DNA from: JBKJUK01 sp046590705
Lineage (GTDB): Bacteria > Acidobacteriota > Thermoanaerobaculia > Gp7-AA8
Direction of reading: 5' to 3'
Assembly: GCA_046590705.1 (NCBI GenBank)
Contig: JBKJUK010000047.1
Location: 1-8,589 of the forward strand
Length of the DNA: 8,589 nt
Shown here: positions 1 through 6,992 of the stretch, in pieces
Numbering within the stretch: position 1 is the first letter of the stretch
Layout: each line of letters starts with the position of its first letter
Translations under genes and position numbers: made by a program
Notes under the pieces: model-generated
Seen by the model: the letters and a program-made list of their open reading frames with translations, nothing else
Databases searched by the model: none
What the model was told of the DNA's origin: nothing

Positions 1-710
1 ACGTCCAGACTCGCGAGGTAGGTCCAATACGTCCAGAGCGGAACGAAGCGGAAGCAGGAGAGCAGTTCCAGGGTCATCGAGAAATGCGACTTCAGCCCGC
101 GACGCCATCCCTCTTTATCGATTTTCGAACGGTGCGAGGTGCCCGGCAGCAGCCTGATGGCAGTAGGCATCCGGCCTCGGGCGATCACTTCGTTGATCAT
201 GATCTCGATCTGAAAGCCGTTTCGTTTCGACTCCGGAATTGCCTCGAACACGCTTCGTCGAATGGCGCGCATTCCGGTAATCGGAGGGAGCCGGAGGAAG
301 AGAGGGTTCTTCAGCGGTCCATAGTCGATCAGACCGCAGCACATCTGCCATTCTCCGCACAGCAGCGGTGCTGCCAGTGATTCGACGTGACCGGGCTCTA
401 CTCCAAGGATGTCGGCGTCGAAGAAAACCAGTACGTCACAGGATGACTCTGACACGCCTGTGGCCAGTGCCTGCGCTTTGCTGCGGCGTCCGCGGGAGCG
501 AACCACGCGCGCTCCCGCTTCCATCGAGACGCGAGCCGTGTCGTCCGAGGAATGGTCATCGATGACGATGACCTCGCCGCATCCTCGCGCTTTCCGAGCC
601 TGACGAATCACATGCGCGATCGTAGAAGCTTCATTGAACGCTGGTATTACGACATCGTAGGAAACGAAGTCATTCTCGATACCGGCATCGCCTGATGCAC
701 CTTCAGTCAT
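1..710 (-). CDS. Family 2 glycosyltransferase, C-terminus cut by window edge
   Basis: The frame is open from ATG at 710 to the left edge, giving 236 codons without a stop. The protein has a GT-A fold N-terminus: VVIPAFNEAS near residues 20-29, VIVIDDHSSDDTA at 47-59, and a metal/nucleotide-sugar DxD motif in FFDAD (Asp98, Asp100). A GFQIEIMINE stretch at 165-174 matches the conserved late acidic region of dolichyl/polyprenyl-phosphate-type GT2 enzymes. A hydrophobic, aromatic stretch begins near residue 213 and could start a membrane-associated tail, but the end is missing. The donor and acceptor cannot be read from the sequence. The start is the first ATG after the in-frame stop of the upstream aminotransferase, two codons away, with no convincing ribosome binding site, so translation probably depends on coupling. 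Its place at the end of a diaminopimelate operon may hint at an envelope role; that is inference. Confidence 0.88.
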   Translation of the reverse strand, partial: MTEGASGDAGIENDFVSYDVVIPAFNEASTIAHVIRQARKARGCGEVIVIDDHSSDDTARVSMEAGARVVRSRGRRSKAQALATGVSESSCDVLVFFDADILGVEPGHVESLAAPLLCGEWQMCCGLIDYGPLKNPLFLRLPPITGMRAIRRSVFEAIPESKRNGFQIEIMINEVIARGRMPTAIRLLPGTSHRSKIDKEGWRRGLKSHFSMTLELLSCFRFVPLWTYWTYLASLD

Positions 711-713
711 TTG

Positions 714-1859
714 TCAGGTAGTAAGAGGCTGCTCCATCCGGGAGACGAATTTTCCGATGCGGGCAATCGATTCCAGGATGACATCTTCGGGCGCCGCGTA
801 GGAGATTCGGATAAATCCCTCGCCCCGTGCACCGAAGGCGATCCCCGGGATGGTCAGCACGGACGCTTCATCGATGAGTTGTCTGGTGAAAGCCAGCGAG
901 TCACAGACCGGAACCGGAATGAAGAGATAGAACGCGCCACCCGGAATCTGCAGAGGAATCTGGAGATGTTCACGCACCGCTTCCACGGCCACGTCTCGCT
1001 GCCTCATGAACTGCGCACGCGTTTGACGGAGCCATCGTTCATTCCATGCAGGAGAAGAGAGAATCGATTCGGCCAGACCCTGCGCGAAGGTCGAGGCGCA
1101 GGTGGCGATGTATTGATGCGCCTTCAAAATCGTCTTCATGACTTCAGGATCGGCGAGAGCCCATCCAAGCCGAAGCCCGGTCATGGCGTGACTCTTCGAC
1201 ATCCCGTTGACCACGGCCACATTCTTAGACCGTCCCGCCACGGAGCCAGGTCTTTCCTCGAAGTAGAGCTCACCGTAGACTTCGTCTGCAACCATCAGGA
1301 AATCGTGCTTCTCAGCGAGACCCACCAGCCTCTCCAGAAGATCCTTTCTGATCACGCCACCGGTCGGATTCGACGGCGAATTGACGATCATCAGGCGCGT
1401 GCGCGGCGTGATCTTCGACTCGATATCCTCCAGATCTGGTTGCCATGTTTCCGTCTCCACGACGTAGGGAATCGAAGCGCCACCCGCTAGTCTGGCCAGA
1501 GTCGGATAGGCGGAGAAACCTGGATCGGGCACGAGCACTTCATCTCCCGGACTGACGAATCCCTGAAAGATCGAGTAAAGCGCTTCTTCGGTACCGGCCG
1601 TCACGCAGACGGAGGAAGCGGGATCGGCGGCGGGAGTGAACCGCTCCGAGATCAACTCGCGTAACCGCAATGTCCCGGCGTTGGCGGAGTAGTGCCAGGA
1701 GCCCTCACTCGCCACGCGCCGCGCCATCTCACGGAACTCTTCGTCGGGTTCGACATTCGGTTCGCCGATTCCGACATTGAAAGTCGAGGGCGTTGCCATC
1801 GCGGCCATCTGGCGGATGAGCGAAATCTCCACATCCGCAATTCGTTTCGAAGGTTTCAT
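714..1859 (-). CDS. Class I/II PLP aminotransferase, probable N-succinyl-diaminopimelate aminotransferase (DapC role)
   Basis: This 381-residue fold-type I aminotransferase has the family landmarks in order: NVGIGEP at 28-34, VTAGTEEALY at 86-95 (phosphate-binding region), SPSNPTGG at 161-168 (Asn164), ADEVYGELYF at 191-200 (Asp192 for the pyridine nitrogen, Tyr195), the PLP lysine in SKSHAMTGLRLGW (Lys222), and a C-terminal substrate arginine in IRIS (Arg351). Length is typical. Sequence alone does not fix the substrate. Lying 30 bases after dapD in a lysine operon, it most likely converts N-succinyl-2-amino-6-ketopimelate to N-succinyl-L,L-diaminopimelate with glutamate as donor. It lacks the longer architecture I associate with DapL (LL-diaminopimelate aminotransferase), so the acyl branch is preferred; a general aspartate or aromatic aminotransferase remains possible. 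The ATG is preceded by GGAG about six bases upstream, which supports this start. Confidence 0.9.
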   Translation of the reverse strand: MKPSKRIADVEISLIRQMAAMATPSTFNVGIGEPNVEPDEEFREMARRVASEGSWHYSANAGTLRLRELISERFTPAADPASSVCVTAGTEEALYSIFQGFVSPGDEVLVPDPGFSAYPTLARLAGGASIPYVVETETWQPDLEDIESKITPRTRLMIVNSPSNPTGGVIRKDLLERLVGLAEKHDFLMVADEVYGELYFEERPGSVAGRSKNVAVVNGMSKSHAMTGLRLGWALADPEVMKTILKAHQYIATCASTFAQGLAESILSSPAWNERWLRQTRAQFMRQRDVAVEAVREHLQIPLQIPGGAFYLFIPVPVCDSLAFTRQLIDEASVLTIPGIAFGARGEGFIRISYAAPEDVILESIARIGKFVSRMEQPLTT

Positions 1860-1889
1860 TCCGTCTCCAGGAGTGGGCTGTTCCTCAAC

Positions 1890-2714
1890 TCAACGCAGAG
1901 CGTCTTCCAGCGTCGTCGCCAGATCGGTCTTCTCGTCGCGATACTTCACGATCATCGGCGCCGCGAGATGCAGTCGATGCTGCTCGGCGAAATCACCGCG
2001 GATCGGGCGGGATCCGGGAACGACTACCGCCCCCGCCGGAATTTCCAGCGGCCGGCCGCCTTCCCGCCGGAGAATCAGACCATTGACCACATCGTACACG
2101 GGCGTCGAACCGGTGATCACAACGCCAGCTCCAATGACCGCGCGCGATCTGACGATAGTGCCTTCGTAGACGCCGCTGTTTCCGCCGACGATCACATCGT
2201 CTTCGATGATGACCGGAAGCATGCCCACCGGCTCGAGCACTCCGCCGATCTGCGCCGCTGCGCTCAGATGCACTCGTTTCCCAATCTGCGCACAGGACCC
2301 TACCAGTGCATGTGAGTCGATCATCGTGCCTTCGTCGACGTACGCACCAACATTCACGTAGGCCGGCGGCATCATCACCACGCCCTTCGCCAGAAACGCG
2401 CCGCGGCGCACGGACGATCCACCGGGCACCACTCGTATCCCGTCCTCAACGCTGAAGTGACGCGGGGGAATGGTTTCCTTGTCGACGAACGAGAGCGGCC
2501 CCGAGGAGTATTCGCGGAGACCGGAGAGCCGGAACGCAGCCAGGATGCCCTGTTTTACCCAGGTCTGCGCGGCCCAGATTCCATCCGCATCTCTGACCGC
2601 CGAGCGAATCTCTCCACTCTCGAGCGCGGAAAGAAATCGATCGATCACCGACCTGGCCTCTTCCCTGTCACTGATCAGATGAATCGATCCGATGAGGTCT
2701 TCCAGTTCATTCAT
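1890..2714 (-). CDS. dapD: 2,3,4,5-tetrahydropyridine-2,6-dicarboxylate N-succinyltransferase
   Basis: DapD transfers succinyl from succinyl-CoA to tetrahydrodipicolinate, committing the pathway to the succinylase branch. From ATG at 2714 the product is 274 residues, the same length as E. coli DapD. After an alpha-helical N-terminal domain, a left-handed beta-helix of hexapeptide repeats spans roughly 100-210, including GAYVDEGTMID at 123-133 and VGSCAQIGKRVHLS at 138-151, which closely match the E. coli enzyme. The GGNSGVYEGTIV segment at 177-188 differs from the E. coli version and resembles a variant I recall from other phyla. An in-frame extension to 2819 exists, but it would lie inside dapA. 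The ATG at 2714 has GGGAG about eight bases upstream and overlaps the dapA stop by eight bases, which decides the start and suggests translational coupling. Confidence 0.95.
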   Translation of the reverse strand: MNELEDLIGSIHLISDREEARSVIDRFLSALESGEIRSAVRDADGIWAAQTWVKQGILAAFRLSGLREYSSGPLSFVDKETIPPRHFSVEDGIRVVPGGSSVRRGAFLAKGVVMMPPAYVNVGAYVDEGTMIDSHALVGSCAQIGKRVHLSAAAQIGGVLEPVGMLPVIIEDDVIVGGNSGVYEGTIVRSRAVIGAGVVITGSTPVYDVVNGLILRREGGRPLEIPAGAVVVPGSRPIRGDFAEQHRLHLAAPMIVKYRDEKTDLATTLEDALR

Positions 2715-3636
2715 CTGCTGCTCTCCCGGTGGTGTTGAGACCACACTCTCGCAGGATCTCCTGCAGCAATGCGCGATTCTTGAATGTGATCGGCGCGAGC
2801 GGCGATCGCACAACGTCATTGGCGAGTATTCCCATCATCTTCATGGCCGCCTTCACCGGAATCGGGTTCGACTCGATGAAGTTGCCGGTAAGCAGCGGAA
2901 GCAGACGATTCTGAATGAGACGGGCACTGTTCAACTCTCCAGCCATGGCGCTGGTGACCAGCTGCTTCATCAGCGCAGGAATCTCGTTTCCTGCTACGGA
3001 GATCAATCCATCCGCACCAGCAGCGATCAGAGGCAGCGTCCAGGCGTCATCACCGCTGAGAACCAGAAATCCGGCAGGCCGTAGACGCATCACCTCGAGA
3101 ATCTGCTCCATATTGGCCGAAGCTTCCTTGACTCCCACCACGTTCGGCACAGACCTGGCGATCCGCAGCGTGGTCTCAGCAGTCATGTTCACACCTGTAC
3201 GACCTGGAACGTTGTACAGAATGATGGGAAAGCCGGACTGCATCTCTTCGACTGCGAAAGCCTGCGCGGCGAAGTGTCGCAGTAATCCGTCGGGTGTGGG
3301 CTTGTTGTAGTACGGAGTAATCGACAGCAGACCGTCGCATCCGAGGTCGACGCACGCTTTGGCCAGCTCAATGGCTTTGTTCGTTGAATTGCTGCCCGCA
3401 CCGCCTAGTACCGGAACGCGACCGCGCGCTGCCTTAACCGTGAGTTCGATGACCCGAAGGTGCTCCTCATGAGTCAGCGCAGGGTTTTCGCCGGTCGTGC
3501 CGCAGGGAACCAGAAAGTCTGTTCCCTCCCGGATCTGCCAGTCGACGAAAGCCTCGAATGCTGCTTCGTCCAACGACTCGTCATTGCGGAATGGCGTGAC
3601 GAGCGCAACTCCCAGTCCTCGAAATTGATCCGACAT
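2707..3636 (-). CDS. dapA: 4-hydroxy-tetrahydrodipicolinate synthase
   Basis: DapA condenses pyruvate with aspartate semialdehyde through a Schiff base. The 309-residue TIM-barrel protein shows VALVTPF at 10-16, GTTGE at 46-50 (Thr47/Thr48 of the proton relay), TPYYNKP at 108-114 (Tyr111), ILYNVPGRTG at 139-148 with catalytic Tyr141 and Arg146, and the Schiff-base lysine in GVKEAS (Lys170). Aligning by eye to the E. coli allosteric lysine site, His53, His56 and Asn80 are kept (His56, His59, Asn83), but Glu84 becomes Lys87. That may weaken lysine feedback. The ATG at 3636 shares one base with the dapB stop (TGATG), and a purine-rich GGAG/AGGGG tract lies just upstream, so the start is well supported. 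The end overlaps dapD by eight bases. It is somewhat longer than the 292-residue E. coli enzyme, mainly at the C-terminus. Confidence 0.96.
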   Translation of the reverse strand: MSDQFRGLGVALVTPFRNDESLDEAAFEAFVDWQIREGTDFLVPCGTTGENPALTHEEHLRVIELTVKAARGRVPVLGGAGSNSTNKAIELAKACVDLGCDGLLSITPYYNKPTPDGLLRHFAAQAFAVEEMQSGFPIILYNVPGRTGVNMTAETTLRIARSVPNVVGVKEASANMEQILEVMRLRPAGFLVLSGDDAWTLPLIAAGADGLISVAGNEIPALMKQLVTSAMAGELNSARLIQNRLLPLLTGNFIESNPIPVKAAMKMMGILANDVVRSPLAPITFKNRALLQEILRECGLNTTGRAADE

Positions 3637-4346
3637 CAGTTCCCCTTCTCCACTTCACCCTCGTCATCGATGATTCTGAGCAACTGTTCGAACGTAAGAA
3701 AACCTGAGCGATTCAATAACTGCTCTGCCGCCATGACCGCCCCGCGTGCGAAACCGTCACGAGAACGCGCACGGTGCGAGATCTCGACAAGATCATCCGG
3801 CGAGTCGAAAAAGAGCGTATGCAGTCCAAATTCGCTGCCTACACGCGAGGCCGAAATGGGCGCATCGATCAAGTCGTCGCTTCCTTCTCTCACCGCTTCC
3901 GCGATTTTGATCGCAGTTCCGCTGGGCTTATCTTTTTTCTGCGAATGATGCCGCTCTTCAATGCCGCCCGAATACTCGGGGAATTTCGAGAAAAGAGCCG
4001 CAGCCTGCCTGGCCAGAGTCATCATGATGGTGGCGCCGGGTGAAAAGTTGGCTGCGTGAACGACTGCGATTCCGGCCTGCTGGCAACGCAACCTGATCTG
4101 CGGCAGTTGCGCATCCCATCCCGTGCTGCCGATCACCAGAGCAGTTCCGGCTGCACAGGCAGCTTCGACAACCGGACCGAGCGCCTCGGCATGTGAGAAG
4201 TCGATCATCACGTCGGCTCCCCGAAGCGCTTCCACGTTCATCGGCCGGCGACGATCGAATTCAGCAGCGATCGAGTGTCCACGCTGGCACGCAATTCGGA
4301 GTACGGCCTGTCCCATTCTTCCTGATCCATGGATGGCGATTTTCAT
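3636..4346 (-). CDS. dapB: 4-hydroxy-tetrahydrodipicolinate reductase
   Basis: DapB dehydrates and reduces the DapA product to tetrahydrodipicolinate using NAD(P)H. The 236-residue protein opens with a Rossmann dinucleotide loop, GSGRMG at 7-12. It then has IGSTGW at 72-77, HAANFSPGATI at 97-107, and the substrate-binding and catalytic block ERHHSQKKDKPSGTA at 131-145. There His133 and Lys137 correspond to E. coli His159 and Lys163, and PSGTA grips the dicarboxylate. At 236 residues it is shorter than the 273-residue E. coli enzyme, mostly in the cofactor domain, but all signature motifs are present, so it looks intact. The nucleotide specificity cannot be read confidently. Its ATG overlaps the lysC stop by four bases (ATGA) and its TGA overlaps the dapA start by one, so it sits within the translationally coupled core. 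Confidence 0.95.
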   Translation of the reverse strand: MKIAIHGSGRMGQAVLRIACQRGHSIAAEFDRRRPMNVEALRGADVMIDFSHAEALGPVVEAACAAGTALVIGSTGWDAQLPQIRLRCQQAGIAVVHAANFSPGATIMMTLARQAAALFSKFPEYSGGIEERHHSQKKDKPSGTAIKIAEAVREGSDDLIDAPISASRVGSEFGLHTLFFDSPDDLVEISHRARSRDGFARGAVMAAEQLLNRSGFLTFEQLLRIIDDEGEVEKGN

Positions 4347-5710
4347 GACGTCGTCTCTTCAAAAAGCACGCGGTGGATGTCCACGATGGCCCTCTCAGCT
4401 ACTGAAGCGTTTACCACGATGCTCAAATTCAACTCCGAGCGTCCAAGCGAAATCATGGAAACAGCAACTCCGCGCAATGCACCAAACAGACGCTCACACA
4501 AGGCTGCGTCACTTCCAATCCCGCGGCCTACCACCGCGATGATGGCCTGCTCACGATCGATGCGCACCTCAGCCACCGGCCGCAGCGCGTCCTTCAATTG
4601 CTCGATCGCGCTCTCATCCTCGATGGTCAGCGAAACCGACACTTCCGAAGTCGTCACCAGATCGACGGCCACACCCAGCCTGTCGAACACCTCAAAAATG
4701 CGCGCCAGGAAGCCATGCGCACCGAGCATCTGATTGGAGGTCAGATGCACCGTAGTGATCTGCTTCTTCAGGGCGATTGCTCTCGCACCAGCCGTGCCCT
4801 CGGCACCAACTGCCGTAATCAGGGTTCCCGGGCTGTCTACGTTGTGCGTGTTGAGAACACGAATTGGAATCCCTCGCTCCACTGCTGGTGCGATGGTCTT
4901 CGGATGGAGAACCTTCGCGCCGAAATACGCGAGTTCAGCAGCCTCCACGTACGAGATGCGGTCGATCACGCGGGCCTGGGCAATGAGACGCGGATCACAG
5001 GTCATCATGCCGTCCACATCCGTCCAGATCTGGATTTCCTCTGCGTCAATCGACGCACCGACGATGGCCGCGCTGTAATCCGAGCCCCCTCGTCCAAGCG
5101 TGGTGGTCGCTCCTGACTCCGAGCGCCCGATGAAACCGCCCATCACCGGGATGTGACTTCGCATGAGCTCCGGCAGCAGAACGGCCTGCGCCGCATTACG
5201 AGTGAGGGCCATCGAAGGAACCGCTTCACCGAATCGTGAATCGGTAACGATGACATCCTCGGCGTCGATGTGCACTCCATTGAGAGTCTTGAGTCGCATC
5301 GAGTACGAAAAGAGAACGGAGGAGAGCTTCTCGCCGATGGCCACTACTTTGTCCTTCGCACGCAGGCTTACTTCACCTACCAGTGCGAGGCCCTGAAGAA
5401 TCTGAAGAATCTGATCGGTGTGCTTTCTGAGCTGCGCCAGAAACGATTCGAGATAGTCGGTTTTCTGCGCGACCAGTTCAAAGGCGATTTCTTCGTGCCT
5501 GAGGCGCACCGAATCGACGATTTGAACGACTCGTGCTGTGTCTCCGGCGATGGCGGCTCGCGTCGCCTCTACGAGCAGATTGGTGACACCGGAAAGGGCC
5601 GACACGACCACCACCGGCTGCCTCTCACGCGCAGCAGCAACGATCTCGATGGCCCGCCTTAGATGGATGGCATCGCCGACAGATGTCCCTCCGAATTTGA
5701 TCACGATCAT
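4343..5710 (-). CDS. lysC: Aspartate kinase, monofunctional, lysine-regulated type
   Basis: Aspartokinase makes aspartyl-4-phosphate from aspartate and ATP, the first step for lysine, threonine, methionine and diaminopimelate. The 455-residue protein has the amino-acid kinase domain with KFGGTSVGD at 5-13, GRGGSDYSA at 206-214, WTDVDGMMTCDPR at 229-241 and VLHPKT at 267-272. Two ACT regulatory domains follow, at about 318-380 and 388-450. The first carries TSEVSVSLT at 354-362, which closely matches the lysine-contacting stretch of E. coli LysC, so feedback inhibition by lysine is a reasonable inference. No homoserine dehydrogenase domain is attached, and length is close to the 449 residues of E. 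coli LysC. The ATG at 5710 follows asd by 34 bases and has only a weak GGA about twelve bases upstream. The stop overlaps dapB. Confidence 0.96.
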   Translation of the reverse strand: MIVIKFGGTSVGDAIHLRRAIEIVAAARERQPVVVVSALSGVTNLLVEATRAAIAGDTARVVQIVDSVRLRHEEIAFELVAQKTDYLESFLAQLRKHTDQILQILQGLALVGEVSLRAKDKVVAIGEKLSSVLFSYSMRLKTLNGVHIDAEDVIVTDSRFGEAVPSMALTRNAAQAVLLPELMRSHIPVMGGFIGRSESGATTTLGRGGSDYSAAIVGASIDAEEIQIWTDVDGMMTCDPRLIAQARVIDRISYVEAAELAYFGAKVLHPKTIAPAVERGIPIRVLNTHNVDSPGTLITAVGAEGTAGARAIALKKQITTVHLTSNQMLGAHGFLARIFEVFDRLGVAVDLVTTSEVSVSLTIEDESAIEQLKDALRPVAEVRIDREQAIIAVVGRGIGSDAALCERLFGALRGVAVSMISLGRSELNLSIVVNASVAERAIVDIHRVLFEETTS

Positions 5711-5744
5711 CGCGTAAAGAGTTCCGCAAAGAGCAAAGAGTTGG

Positions 5745-6887
5745 TCATGAGCGAAGGTAACCGGTGGCCTGCAGGAGTTCAGCGTTCAGAATTGCGGCTC
5801 CGGCGGCGCCGCGTACAGTGTTATGCACCAGCGCCACCATGCGCAGATCGAGCAGCGAACAGGGTCTGATCCGGCCGACAGAGACGGTCATCCCCGACTC
5901 GCGGTCGCGGTCCAGCCTCGGCTGAGGCCTGTCATCCTCTTCGAAAAGATGCAGTGGATAGTCAGGTGCCGATGGAAGTTTCAGACGCTGCGGCTCGCCG
6001 ACAAATGTTCGAATCGCGGACTTCACGTCCTCGATCAGTCGCTCGATCGGGAAGTGCTGACGAAGAAGTTCTCCGCCTCGAAAGCTGATCGACATACACA
6101 ACATATGGCCGTCGATCACTGGAACACGATTGGCCTGGGCTGAAATTGTCATTTCCGCCGGCGAAAACTCATCATTGAACCAGGACCCGAGTATCTTGCG
6201 CGGTTCGCTCTCGATCTTCTCTTCCTCGGAACCAATGAAAGGAACGACGTTATCGAGAATCGAGAACGCAGAAACCCCGGAGTAACCGGCGCCGGAAATA
6301 GCCTGCATGGTCGTAACGTGGACTTTGGCCACGCCATGCTGCGACTCGATGGGAGCCAGGGCCAGAGCCAGACCAACCGTGGAGCAGTTCGGATTGGTGA
6401 CGATGAATCCGTTCCCATTCCTCCGCTTCCTCTGCACGTCGATCGCAGCCAGATGATTGCTGTTGATCTCCGGAATCAGCAGCGGGACGTCGGGATCCAT
6501 ACGGTGATTCCGGGAGTTCGATACCACCGCCGCTCCGCGGTCGGCATAAAAGTCTTCCGCCTCCCCTGCCACGGAAGAGTCGAGGGCAGAGAAAATGAGA
6601 GGCGCGGTCAACTCCGAGTGCAGCGGTTTGACCGTCAGTGCGGCAGCTTCGCGCGGCATCTCTGTTGATAGCCGCCAGCTGGTTGCCTCGCGGTACGACT
6701 TGCCGGCACTCCGCTCCGAGGCTACGACCTCGCTGAGTCGAAACCATGGGTGGTCTTCCAGCAGTTGGATGAAGCGCTGGCCGACGGAGCCTGTGGCTCC
6801 GAGAACTGCGACAGGGATACGGTCGACGGGCGCGGAGCCGCTGTGCGAGCTTTTTGAAGTCATGTTGGTCAGGCGGGAGGATGCCAC
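5745..6887 (-). CDS. asd: Aspartate-semialdehyde dehydrogenase, archaeal/fungal type
   Basis: Asd reduces aspartyl phosphate to aspartate semialdehyde with NADPH. Numbering from ATG at 6863, the protein shows VAVLGATGSVGQRF at 18-31 (NADP loop), catalytic Cys160 in NPNCST, AISGAGYSGV at 188-197, the active-site histidine in ANRVPVIDGH (His253), and HNTVRGAAGAAILNAELL at 347-364. These forms, and a length above 360 residues, match the archaeal/fungal ASADH subgroup rather than the short Gram-positive type. The start is uncertain. GTG at 6887 has a strong GGTGGAGG four bases upstream and gives 380 residues. ATG at 6863 gives 372 residues but lacks a ribosome binding site. A still longer TTG frame from 7040 runs through a dispersed repeat and is rejected. 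It is the first gene of the lysine operon. Confidence 0.93.
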   Translation of the reverse strand: MASSRLTNMTSKSSHSGSAPVDRIPVAVLGATGSVGQRFIQLLEDHPWFRLSEVVASERSAGKSYREATSWRLSTEMPREAAALTVKPLHSELTAPLIFSALDSSVAGEAEDFYADRGAAVVSNSRNHRMDPDVPLLIPEINSNHLAAIDVQRKRRNGNGFIVTNPNCSTVGLALALAPIESQHGVAKVHVTTMQAISGAGYSGVSAFSILDNVVPFIGSEEEKIESEPRKILGSWFNDEFSPAEMTISAQANRVPVIDGHMLCMSISFRGGELLRQHFPIERLIEDVKSAIRTFVGEPQRLKLPSAPDYPLHLFEEDDRPQPRLDRDRESGMTVSVGRIRPCSLLDLRMVALVHNTVRGAAGAAILNAELLQATGYLRS

Positions 6888-6890
6888 GAA

Positions 6891-6935
6891 GCCTCCACCA
6901 TGACAATCGAGAGGGAGTTCGAGGACGGCGGAGGC
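6891..6935 (-). promoter_or_regulatory. Possible hairpin covering the asd ribosome binding site
   Basis: On the transcribed strand GCCTCCGCC (6935-6927) can pair with GGTGGAGGC (6899-6891). This gives nine pairs including one G-U, closing a 27-base loop. The second arm contains the whole GGTGGAGG that precedes the GTG start at 6887. If the GTG is used, this stem would block ribosome entry and could act as a translational switch. No known riboswitch aptamer is visible around it. It is a structural prediction by eye only. Confidence 0.35.
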
Positions 6936-6937
6936 AC

Positions 6938-6992
6938 TGTCATCCCGAGCCCCCGACCGCGAAGCAGGATCGCTGTGCATCCTCAGGAGCCC
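6938..6992. repeat. Degenerate fragment related to the dispersed palindromic repeat
   Basis: This stretch starts with GTCATCCCGAGC, a variant of the GTCATTCCGAGC terminus of the neighbouring element. It contains CAGGATC and GCATCCTCA, which can form a short AGGAT/ATCCT stem and mirror the GAGGAATCT/AGATTCCTC core of the full repeat. It abuts the intact copy directly. I read it as a decayed or shorter member of the same class of palindromic elements; the boundaries are approximate. Confidence 0.4.

Noticed and set aside
711..1490. A plus-strand open frame of 259 codons
   Set aside because: It lies opposite the aminotransferase, whose motifs are clear, and its own translation is Arg/His-rich with no recognisable domain. 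It is a shadow of a GC-rich coding region.
1692..2315. A plus-strand open frame of 207 codons spanning the aminotransferase/dapD junction
   Set aside because: It is antisense to two well-supported genes, has low-complexity composition and no motif.
2715..2819. N-terminal extension of dapD to 2819
   Set aside because: The extra 35 residues are Arg/Cys/Ser-rich, lie wholly within dapA, and have no ribosome binding site. Starting at 2714 gives the 274 residues of E. coli DapD.
6250..6906. A minus-strand open frame of 218 codons in another frame
   Set aside because: It overlaps asd in an alternative frame and has no conserved motif, while the asd frame holds all catalytic residues.
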